This document shows positions 1 to 9,700 of a stretch of DNA of 64,000 nucleotides, in pieces. The position numbers and the translations under genes are program-made. The notes beneath the pieces were generated by a model, which saw only the letters and a program-made list of their open reading frames with translations, was not told where the DNA came from and made no database searches. The stretch comes from Meloidogyne chitwoodi. Its lineage: Eukaryota; Nematoda; Chromadorea; Rhabditida; Meloidogynidae. Location: positions 2,321,389 to 2,385,388 of the forward strand of contig JACZZP010000011.1 in assembly GCA_015183035.1 (NCBI GenBank). The letters are read 5' to 3'. Every line of letters starts with the position of its first letter. Positions within the stretch are counted from its first letter, which is position 1.

Positions 1-372
1 AACATCGGCGCATATCGGCGAATATCGGTGAATATCGGTGGACATCGGCGAATATCGGTGAATATCGGTGGACATCGGCGAATATCGGTGAAAGTTGAAC
101 ATCGGCGAATATCGGTGAATATCGGTGAACATCGGCGAATATCGGTGAATATCGGTGGACATCGGTGAATATCGGTGAACATCGGTGAATATCGGCGAAT
201 ATCGGTGAAAGTTGAACATCGGCGAATATCGGTGAACATCGGCGAATATCGGTGAATATCGGCGAATATCGGTGAAAGGTGAACATCGGCGAATATCGGT
301 GAAAGTTGAATATCGGTGGACATCGGCGAATATCGGTGAACATAGGCGAACATCAGTGAGATCGGTGAACTC
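1..372. repeat. ~10 bp tandem minisatellite
   Basis: The first ~370 bases are built from a decamer close to AATATCGGTG, alternating with AACATCGGCG and GACATCGGCG variants. At intervals the array is broken by a short AAAGTTGAA or AAAGGTGAA spacer. The array is already in progress at base 1, so its left end lies outside the window. It decays between about 340 and 372. No open frame or gene signal is associated with it. The unit is GC-richer than its surroundings. Confidence 0.95.
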
Positions 373-1607
373 ACCGGTAAGATATAGAAATATACAAAGA
401 TAAAGACTCGTGAAAATCCAAAAATTATGGGTGGAATGAATGTTATTTTTGAGCTTTTAAACTATTACTAAGTTTTGGCCGAGACATACATCATTGGGAA
501 GAGCTCGAAAAACTAATACTAATGAGCTTTGAATGAGCCTCTTCCCTCCAATAGAATTCGAGATAAAGGCTCATTAACATCTAAAAATTAAGGAGAATTA
601 CAGTAAGAAGTAGCTTATATTAAATTCTCATATGGCACTGAAACGACTGTTTTGATAAATTAGGTTTGTTAAATGCCATTTCATCGCAATGAAAATTATG
701 GAATTGTATATATTGTATTTTAGTAGCTTTTTTCTAAATGTTAGATCCAGACGAGACATGTATCTTTGGAAAGAACTCGAAAAACTGGATTGAATGAGCT
801 GTGAATATTCATAATCCTACAACCATAATTCGAGAAAAAGGCCCATAAACCTACTAAAATTATGGGGGAGAACGACAAAAAGGCATTTTTGATAATTTTT
901 CTACATGTTAAATCATGCCGAGATATATATCATTCGAAAGAGCTTTAAAAGTTAAATCGATCGATTATTCAGTTAACTCAGATTTAGAATAGAAATAGAG
1001 ATACGGCATCTGAAATTTTCGAACTAATTTAAATTTTAAACTACAGTATTCTCTTTATTATATATGCAATAGCAACAAAGCGGCCTTGAAATCTGCACGC
1101 AACAAACCGGCTCATATTTTTAACGGTATATACAATTCAGATCGCAGATTCAGCTAGCATAACACTTTATTTTAAACCATTTCTAATCACTCTTATGTCA
1201 TTCTAAAGAGCTCGAAAAGTGGATTCCTTTCACTGATTGCATCGTTCAGATCAGTTGCCTCCAAAAAAAGTTATGTCCAAAAAACAAGCTATTCTACATA
1301 GACCTAATCGAATCGGCCGTGAATCGTCCTTATCTTTGTTGACATAGAAAAAAGCGGCATTGTTTTTCCCTAACTTTTGTCAAGTTATACAACGTTATAA
1401 TACTTAAAATGTCAATTTTCAAGGCATTTGAAGGAAAAATTAAAGGGAAATTTGAAGGGGAATTTTATTCAGACAACATACAAAGAAGGCCACTAGTTTA
1501 TTCAAATTGAAATATTCTAAAGTGCACAAGAATTAGTAAAAAAATAATATTATAAACTATTCAAAAACTTATGAAAATAAAAACTACGAAAAAAATCACA
1601 TATAAAC
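373..1607 (-). repeat. Intergenic, degenerate satellite-related repeats
   Basis: There is no gene here. Several degenerate copies of one motif are visible near 484-538, 752-802, 919-970 and 1190-1240. Each has a form like AAGAGCTCGAAAARCT, then AATGAGC, and at least two are followed by AATTCGAGAWAAAGG. This is the reverse complement of the core of the satellite at 45.5-64 kb (GCTCATTCGATTCAGCTTAT then GAGCTCTTTCGAATGATACC). Spacing between copies is about 167-271 bp. I see them as old dispersed or decayed tandem relatives of the satellite. Confidence 0.6.
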
Positions 1608-4579
1608 CTAATTAAAATTGTCACGTCTTTCCTGTTTTTCCTTTATTATTCGATTCATCCTAGTTGCAACAGCAGCGGCAACAGCTGCTCCACGACCACT
1701 TCCATCTTCGCTAAGCGCCAAAACAATCTTCAAATAAAATTGTTTAAGAGATAACATTTTATATAAAACCTTCCATCCATTCAAATGTCCATCAAGTAAT
1801 TCATGTATTTTTGCATTCAGCAATTCTTCAAAATTCGGATGAAAACGGAAAACAGAACCATCAACACCTGAGTTAAAATTTTAGAATTATTTTTAAGTAG
1901 ATATCAAATCATACCCACAGTCATTTCTGGACTTTCTCCTCTTTCATTTTTGACTGCCACTTTCAAAGATAATACACGTTTTAACAATGAAGAAATTCCA
2001 CAGGCACATAAATGTGCAGCACGAGTACTAACCATTGAACAAACATAAGCAATATTAGCACAATCGCCAGAGGTACAACCATAAATACCTTTAGAATATT
2101 TTTATTTTTAAAATTATTAAAAAAACATACCACTTTCCTGAAGCAAATCTTCGATCTTTCCAAAAGGATTTTCCTCTTCCTTTACAATTCTTTATAAAAA
2201 ATAATTTTTTTATTAAATTAATTCAACATAATGTACTTTTCGATGTCGGAGACTAATTTTGTAGGGAAAAATCCAGGCTCAGAAATTTGTTCAAGAGAAA
2301 TGCTATTTATAAGACCTCTTTTTGTGAGATCCTCAAGCGTAAAACGGACAAGTTCTCCCTGAAAATATTTTCAAATAAATATATTGTAAAAAATATTGAG
2401 ACAATTTCATACCAAATACATCCCAGAAATAGTTTTTTCAAAGCGTTGTCTTCCAGGATTTATGCTTTTCTGATCTAGTTGTTGATCATAAATTGTGAGG
2501 AATTGGTCAAGCGCCCCATCATCACCGAATCCACCCCATTCCGTATTTATACACATTTCATTTGGAAGGCCATCTAAATTTTTTCATTTGAACTTTAATC
2601 ACTTGCATATGATAACAAAAATTATATTCGATTTTTTTAATAAAACCATGATCGAATCGGAATTCGTAAATAAAATTTAAAACCTAGTTCTGGTCTGACT
2701 TTTCCTTTCAATTTGTATATTTTGTCAAGTGATTCAATATAAGCAGCATTACAACCTATAGGAAAAACGTTACTTAAAATTCGCCGATTTATTGTAAAAA
2801 TTTGAAGAATTATACCTGTTCCAACAATAACACCAATATAGCAATGATCTTTAAAGAATGAACATGCAAGCATGGTACCAGTGGTATCATTGAGTACTGC
2901 AACAACATCAACGTCAATATCACCACGACGATGACAAGCCTCACGAAGCATTTGAACAACATCATTTCCAACAACACCAGAGGCCTAAAATTTAATTTTT
3001 AAAAACTAAATAACGGTTCAGTTCAAAAGATCGAAAAACAAAAACGGTTTCAAAAATTTAAAAAGTAAAAAATAACTAACATTGAAACCCTTTGTCCAAT
3101 TGACTAGAATTGCCGAAGTGAGTCCTTCTTGTTGACAAGGAAAAGAAAACGTAAATCCCAACGGTAATTTCTTTCCAAGTTCTTTCAATTTATGATCCTC
3201 CACAAATTTGGCCAAACAAGCAGCAATGTGATCAAAAAGCTAAATTAATTAATAATTCTAATTTAAAGATGGTTTGAATTTTACACCAATCTAAAGTCTT
3301 AATACAAGCTCATAATAAAAATAAAATTATAATTAAAAGATTACCTCAATTCCAGTTCCTTTCTGCACTTTATCAGGAATTCGATAAATTTTACTCCGCA
3401 TTGTTGATCTTTTTTCACCTTCAAGAGTTATTAATAATACTCGAAAGTTGGTGCCGCCAAGATCAAGCGCCAAAAATTCACCACGTTCTTGGCCTACCGA
3501 AACATCACGGATGTAAGCTGGCAGCATTTTTACGGTTGCAGTTTTTGCTAAATATATTTAAACTTAGTCATGTAAACATTAAAAAAATTAAAAACTAAGA
3601 GATAAAACGTTCCGAGGAAAAGTAGAATAATATTATTTTAACCAGTTTCCGAACGAAGTCCTTCTTCATAACGCATTTCCAAACGAGCCATAATTTCTAA
3701 AAGTTGTTCATGAGTAATGTCAAAGCAATGGCATGCTTCTTGAACCTGAAGAGAAAGAAAATTAAACCATCGGTTTAAGTACAAAGTTTTTGACTTGTGT
3801 AGTCAATCTAAGAAAAATGACCAAAGCTGAAAACATAATAAAAAACGAGTTAAAATGACACCGATTTAGAACGAGAAATTCCCATGGAAACTTCATCCTG
3901 AATTGAAAGAATTCGTTCTATAGATTGCGTAGACGTAATTGATGTAGAGGATGACTGACGGCCGCGCTTATGAAAAATTTCTCGTTTTGACATTAAAATT
4001 TCTTCATCTAAAAAACGATTTTATTAATTCAGAAATATCGCAAAATTTGTTAATTATATAAAGGAAACAAAAAATATTAAGTGTGCTGCGCAGTATTAAC
4101 TAATGCTCTATATAAATCTGCAAACACTAGTGGTAAGTGCGCAGAATATTTTCTGTATCAAAACCTCTCATGAGAAATATTATTCAGATGAGATTCTCTC
4201 GATACAATGTAAATAAACATTATAACAAATGAAAATAGGACGATAACCAACTAAACCAAAAGTATACTTACTATAAACCAGAAAGTTTTTAAAATATACA
4301 ATAAAAAAACAAAAAAACCATGTGATGGTTGTGATGTAGGTGATCGTTGCTGATCAGACAATTGAATACTAATAGATGAGCCCGAGTCCCTTTCTAAAAA
4401 TGTTTAAATAAAATAATTATTATTTAAAAAAAACCATTCAATGGTTGGCCAGTATATAGAGATTGTTGATGAGCTGAAAATGATTTAATAGATTGTGTTT
4501 CAGATGGCGATTGAGTAGTTGATTGAACGTGCGGTGTTGTTGATGAACCAGAAGTTTTAGGTGAGTTTTTCTTTTCCAT
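1608..4579 (-). CDS. Hexokinase
   Basis: ATP-dependent hexose phosphorylation, the first step of glycolysis. About thirteen exons can be read. The N-terminal phosphate motif is [14 protein letters not shown] (3460-3485), the sugar-binding segment is [14 protein letters not shown] followed by LVNWTKGF (3090-3190), the next block has [14 protein letters not shown] with the catalytic Asp (2890), then [24 protein letters not shown] (2495-2545), [17 protein letters not shown] (2410-2470), and the C-terminal phosphate loop [12 protein letters not shown] (1690-1720). This is one complete hexokinase domain of the ~50 kDa type. I start it at 4579 because two upstream exons (4435-4579, 4323-4397), rich in Ser/Thr/Gln, splice in phase 1 to the exon beginning at 4009 ([12 protein letters not shown]). 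A shorter protein could start at the Met around 3993. The last 42 nt intron (about 1735-1776) is a multiple of three and stays open if retained. The leader is duplicated in the gene at 9701-12479. Identity is certain; exact exon ends are by eye. Confidence 0.95.
4323..4579 (-). repeat. Duplicated leader exon pair, copy 1 (hexokinase)
   Basis: Two short exons encode [15 protein letters not shown]..., ending ...GQPLN, and then [16 protein letters not shown]. They are nearly identical to the exons at 12227-12479, with the same strand, exon order, intron position and phase. About 30-40 bases upstream of the ATG are also shared (TTAGTCTGAA motif). The intervening intron has diverged. Confidence 0.85.
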
Positions 4580-4658
4580 GGAAATGGTGAATGCCAGTTA
4601 GTCTGAAGGAACTGTAATAACAGTAAAAAGTTAAAAAAAAACACAATTACTCAAAAAT

Positions 4659-4805
4659 TTTGGGACCTGTACATTTCGTCGAGCAAAATTGCACGACATT
4701 TCGCCTCTACAGCGAAAAAACTACATTTCGTTTATCCGAGTCCACGATTTTTGCCGTTGGGACGAAATGTCGTGCAATTTCTGTCGACGAAATGTCTGGA
4801 CACGA
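4659..4805. mobile_element. Palindromic MITE-like element, copy 1
   Basis: The element carries long imperfect inverted repeats. The left arm contains ATTGCACGACATTTCG (about 4689-4704) and the right arm contains CGAAATGTCGTGCAAT (about 4763-4778). The outer ends are GACCTGTACATTTCGTCGA and TCGACGAAATGTCTGGAC. No coding capacity; the fold is a long hairpin. A second copy lies about 110 bp downstream. Confidence 0.8.
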
Positions 4806-4916
4806 AAATTTTGTAAAACTTTTTATTGTTAATTCAAAAAGTTATAATTAGACACATAACATGAGTTTGAGAATACCGGCTAGAGACTAGTTGAGAGTGT
4901 TACCTTCCAATATATT

Positions 4917-5060
4917 GGGTCCTGTACATTTTGGTAAACTAAATTGCACGACATTTCGTCTAAATGGCAAAAAATCCTTTTCGTTCGGACGAGTCAACGA
5001 TTTTTTGACGTTGTGACGAAATGTCGTGCAATTTCGTGTATCAAATTGTCGGGACACGAA
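4917..5060. mobile_element. Palindromic MITE-like element, copy 2
   Basis: This is the same element as at 4659-4805. It starts GGTCCTGTACATTTTGG, has inner arms AATTGCACGACATTTCGTC and GACGAAATGTCGTGCAATT, and ends near TCGGGACACGAA. The loop differs from copy 1. It sits in the upstream region of complexin, within 300 bp of its start codon, so it may contribute to the promoter or 5' UTR; that is inference. Confidence 0.8.
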
Positions 5061-5354
5061 TTTTTGTTTGCATAGATTTTCATTTCAATCTCTCTCTAAT
5101 TTTGTCTTGTACTTTTCTACTTCACTATTTCAATCTTTATTCTTTGTCATGTTCGTATTTTTAACAATTTTCCAATTTTTTCTCATGCCCACATTTCTAA
5201 CCTCTCTGAGAATGCCACTTTTATTAGGCATGTTTTCCGAGACGCGGGAACAAAAATCAATTTCATTTTACTAACAAAATCTTTTGTTCACTCAAAATAT
5301 TTATTCTTGAATTCAGAATACAAATTTTAATCTGAAATAAAATTTGGAGTGAGA

Positions 5355-5936
5355 ATGGCAGGCTTTTTGATGAAACAGATGGTTGGTAACAAACTTGACG
5401 AAGTTACTGGAGGATTAAATCGATTAGGGGGAGATGATGAGAATAAAACATTGGAGGGAGACGATCCGGAAGTAAATTTTTCTAGTTTTTATTTTTTTAT
5501 AAAAATGTTATTATAAGGTGATAGCCGCTAGGCAAGAAATGGAAGAACGACGTAAAGAGAAACACCGCAAAATGGAGTTGGAACGAGAAAAAATGCGGGA
5601 CCAAATACGAAACAAGTACAGTCTCCATAAAAAGGTTGTTTTGTTGTATGTTTTATTAAAAATTTAAAAACCGAATTTAATAAAAGGATGATGCATTCGG
5701 CGGGAACACATCACTTGGAATTGATGGTCGTGTTGGACCAGCTCATAAGACACCCGATCAATTAGCGGCTGAAATGGCAGCAGAGGAAGATTCAATAATT
5801 GGACAGCTTGGCCTAACCGAACATGTTGAGGTTATTATACATATATCTAAATTTTGAATCGAGACTCACTTTTTAGAAAGCAAAGACTGCAGTAAATTCG
5901 GCATTTGACACATTCAAAGGTTTTTTCGGAAAGTGA
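5355..5936 (+). CDS. Complexin
   Basis: Presynaptic SNARE-binding protein that clamps and promotes synaptic vesicle fusion. Four exons: MAGFLMKQMVGNKLDEVTGG opens the protein; exon 2 (from about 5518) carries AARQEMEERRKEKHRKME and EREKMRDQIRNKYSLHKK, the accessory and central helices that bind the SNARE bundle; exon 3 continues with DDAFGGNTSLGIDGR; exon 4 gives AVNSAFDTFKGFFGK followed by TGA. Total length is about 140 residues, normal for the family. The C-terminus is an amphipathic, phenylalanine-containing membrane-binding helix without a CaaX box, as in nematode CPX-1 rather than the prenylated forms. Introns are short, with GTAAAT and GTTGTT donors. The N-terminal MAGFLMKQMVG matches the invertebrate family. 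Expression would be neuronal. Confidence 0.96.
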
Positions 5937-6759
5937 TTAATTGATAGCATCCATAAAAGTTAAATTGATTCTCATGTTTATATGGACTTTATTTTAATAA
6001 TAGTTTTTCTAAAATTTATCTAGAATGCCGTAAATACTAGTAAAATGATCTTATAAGCACGCCTTACGAAGGGTTAAAAACATTATAAGCATCGATGTTC
6101 TATATATTATAAGTATTTACGGTATTTTGAAACATTCCGATTTTTATACAAAATTTATTTTAAACGAGATATAGTCATACTTTTTCTTTTATAAAAGATA
6201 GAATATATAATAATTTTTTTAATTAACAACCATGTATGTATATTTTGTTACATATTTAATTTGTAGAAATTATCTATTCATATGTAATAAGAGGCACAGT
6301 TTAAACAATAAAATTAACTCGAATATTTTAGAAAGAAAAAGAAGTAACATTTTTATGCTTAAAAGGGCAAAAATTAAAACCCCATCTATTTTATTTGAAA
6401 AGTTTAAATCTTTTTTATTGTTGCTGTAGACTAAAATAAAAAATTCCACTAGGGCCAAAATTCTTTTAAAATTTTGTACTTAATCAATGTCTCAAACGAT
6501 TAATTCAGAATTTTAGAGGCTATTTCAGAATTTTAGGGGCTATTATGTATAACGTATGAAAAAGGCAGAAGATACTGGGAGGAACAAAATGCAATAATTA
6601 GTAGACCAGTTTAAAAGTCTTAAATAAGGTGCGGAATTACTACCCAATTTTTGATCAGTAGTTGCAAATATTTGATAAGAGTGGAAAATGAGTAATACAT
6701 TATTAAATATTAAAGAAAAATAATAAAAAAGGTTGAAAACCTGTTTCATTAATAAGAAT
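5937..6759. other. Intergenic, AT-rich, no gene seen
   Basis: This stretch lies between the convergent ends of complexin and the MFSD14-like transporter. It is very AT-rich. The only small pattern is a near-exact local duplication of AATTTTAGRGGCTATT around 6508-6545. The short open frames here have no coding character. Confidence 0.6.
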
Positions 6760-8887
6760 TCATTCCTCGGCATCTTTTCTTCTTTCATCGTCGTCGTCTT
6801 CAATAGATGTTTTAGTACTTATTTCATTGTCATCAATTAAAAGAGCAGTCGTGTCAAGTTTTGAAGAACCTGACCTCCGATGCATTACAAGAAGTTTTCG
6901 TCGTTGTGGCAATGAAAAGTTAAGGAGGAGTGCGAAGACGACGAGAAGTGCACCGAAAAGGAAAGGAGGACCTGGCACAGGACCCTGATTAAATTAGATG
7001 AGAAAATTTCAAGTAAATAATATAATGCATAAAACTTAAATTAGACAATTTCTTTAATAAAATATACCCCGGTTGAAATTGTTATCCTATCTAAAGAAGT
7101 ATTTTGCGTTGGCTTAGTTGAGGCACTTATTGGTGACCTGATATCAGGAATTAAAGGTGATTGCAATCGAATATTAGGAACTGGAAATTGAGGACCGACG
7201 CCAATGTGTCCAGCACTTTCATCATCTGATGTCAAGTCCATCCCGAAGGCGTAAAAAATAAGACCAAATACTGCTGGGCCCATTCCTTGGCAAAGACCAC
7301 GGATGCCTAAAATAAATGGGTTTTTACATTGTTGAAATCAATATATGAGATAAATTACCGCTAAGAATTCCTTGAACGGTCCCTTGCAATTCTTTATTCG
7401 TTTGCAACGAGACAAAAGCAGAAATCGCTGGATATGTCATTTGAGAGAATGCAGCAAACAATCCAGCACCCCACATTCTTAAATTAAGAAAAATTTTTAA
7501 AAATCAAAGAAAATGGAAAAATACATCCAATGTGCAGAACCGAGTCCATACCAAACCAATTGGACAAACTGGAAAACCAAGCCCATTGTTATAGCTGACT
7601 GAAAGATTATTCATTTGGTTATTTGTTAATAAAAAGTAACCTTGGGTCCAGCTTTTTGAGTAATTAATAAGAGGATGCCCGTTTGACTTAGAACGGAAAG
7701 AATACCAACAAAAGCAATAAAAAGTGCGACAGATTCGGCAGAAAAACCAACAACCTAAAAAATAGTTGTTCTATCAAATTTTAAAAATATAATTGATAAA
7801 AAATTTAACCATTCTCAAATAGACGAAAAAACATGAAAATTGTCCGGCTTCTGGTAGATATGACAAAAATGTAATAGCAGATAATCTTAAAATTGTTTGT
7901 TCATCACGAAGAAAACGTAAAATAATAAAAGGATTGGCAGAAAATCCATTATTAATGCTTTCAAGTACGGTTTGTGGATTCTTTGATTCTGGAACACAAC
8001 AGAGAATAAATAAAAGATCTAATATGGCAATCAACGTAGCCAAAAGGACAACAACGTCATCCGAGTAGATGCGACTCAAGTAGGCGCCCAAAGCCTTATT
8101 TGTTAAAAATTAATTTCTAAATATATTTTAAGTACCGGCGACGTAACAAGACTGAAAAGAAAAATTCTAATTATTGTTAATAAAAAATGTAACCTTGCAG
8201 CAAAAGTTGCGGACACTAGGCCACATGCCGTTGTCCGTTCGCTAGGTTCAGTTATATCAGCTACATAAGCAAGTACAACACTGAAAGTTACAGAGAAGAG
8301 ACCACTGATCGTGAAGAGAGTAAAATACCACCTTTAAATTTTTAAATAATTGTTCAGATATTAAATATTTAAATAATATCTGAAATATAAGCTTGATAAC
8401 AAAAACAAAAAATAACCAAGGAGATATTTTAAGGCACGGTATTGGCATACACGTAAAAAAGACAGTGAGCAACAAGAAAGGCTTTCTACCACAAACATCA
8501 GAAAGGGCGCCAATTAAAGGTGAGGAGAGAAAAGAGAGAATTCCCTAAAAAATTATAAGGTTAACTAAAACGAAAACGTGATCGATAAAAATATATTTAA
8601 TAAAAACCTTTAGCCCAAGTATTAATCCATTCATAAGAAATTTGTTTGAAGGAAATGTGTCGGCGAGAACCTTTAAAAGTTGGATGAAAAATAATTTTTC
8701 TTAATCTTACACTAATAACTGGCACGGTCAGAAGCCCCCACGCAAAATATTCAAGAAATATTATGATAAGAGCATGAACAAGACCCGATGATCTTTTTGT
8801 GCCCATTGAATCTTTAGTTGGAGTTGAAGACCGAAAACGCCTTTTACAACAAATCGCGGATGAAATTGAACGTGTACGCCTGCCCAT
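6760..8887 (-). CDS. MFSD14/HIAT1-type major facilitator transporter
   Basis: Multi-pass membrane transporter of the major facilitator superfamily, closest to vertebrate MFSD14A/B (hippocampus abundant transcript 1). Exons read in order as MGRRTRSISSAICCKRR at the N-terminus, HALIIIFLEYFAWGLLTVPV (TM1), the MFS motif A segment PLIGALSDVCGRKPFLLL, FTCMPIPCLKISPWWYF, VVLAYVADITEPSERTTAC, GLVSATFAASLVTSPALGAY, ITFLSYLPEAGQFSCFFVYL, WYGLGSAHWMWGAGLFAA and GIRGLCQGMGPAVFGLIFYA, in the same order as human MFSD14. The C-terminal tail is acidic (IEDDDDERRKDAEE) and cytosolic. I chose the Met at 8887 because the frame upstream (Met at 8953) has no family similarity. Splice sites are canonical, for example GTAAGA after exon 1 at 8711. 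Substrate is not known from the sequence. Family assignment is firm. Confidence 0.93.
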
Positions 8888-9700
8888 ACTGAAAAGAATA
8901 AACGATACTTTTTTGTTGGCACACAAAGGTCCGAAACTTAATCCCCAAATCATAATACATTTTCCCAGATTATTTAGAGGAAAATAATCTTAATGGCAAA
9001 GGGTATATTATAACATGCAGATAAAAAGCTGCAGGACTTTTGCGCGCATAACTATAACGGGAAAACGTAATATATTAATACAATAATATAAATAAACCTT
9101 TTAAAAGTCACAATGCATTTTTCGGTCACAAATATTGTTATTAATCACAATAATTTCATAAAATATCATTCTTCGTTATATTGAAAGTAAAGAAATGTTT
9201 TAATAATTTATAAATTTAGAAGACAAGAATTCCTTAAAAAACAGAAATATTAAATCAAAAATAAGCTGCAATAATTTGTAGAGTTAAAAATTATTAATAT
9301 AAGCGTTTGACACGTGCTCTAAAGGTATCATGGAAAAGTTCGCGCACCTCATCGTCAGAGAAAATAGACGAAATATAATATCGGTAAAGGTCGATTCATC
9401 ACGCCGATACAGAGTATCAGTTCAGTCCCACCTATTAGTTTCAGATCGAGTAGACTAATTCAATCCGTTTCTATAAATATTATTATAAAAACAAGATTCG
9501 TGCAAACATATCTTATTATCAAATATGTATCAGCCGATAAATACAAATACTAAAAGATAAATTTCAAAAGAATTGTTTTATTTATATATAGATAATATTG
9601 AAAAATAACATAAATTATAAAACTAAAATATTTAGCGTGTAAAAATATTGGGTACGATAAAAGATTATAAAAATTTTGTAGTAAGAAAACAAGGCTACTA
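8888..9700. other. Intergenic, no feature seen
   Basis: AT-rich spacer between the 5' end of the MFSD14-like gene and the 3' end of the PHD-finger gene. It should contain the promoter of the former. I see no RNA gene, repeat or conserved coding frame. The open frame at 9550-9900 (-) is the wrong frame of the last PHD exon. Confidence 0.55.

Noticed and set aside
1..372. CRISPR-like regular repeats
   Set aside because: No unique spacers; the unit is a ~10 bp simple tandem repeat in a eukaryotic genome.
1735..1776. Read-through insert in hexokinase (sequence between GWK and IVLALSEDG)
   Set aside because: GT...AG-bounded, 42 nt, AT-rich and absent from the family; it is a small intron that happens to be open.
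4438..4644. 68-residue minus-strand open frame rich in Leu/His/Asn
   Set aside because: Wrong frame of the first hexokinase leader exon; the frame starting [11 protein letters not shown] splices in phase and is the supported one. The same applies to 12320-12586.
8888..9700. tRNA or other structured RNA gene in intergenic spacers
   Set aside because: No cloverleaf with matching acceptor and T-arm consensus could be found by eye in this or other spacers; a covariance-model scan would be decisive.
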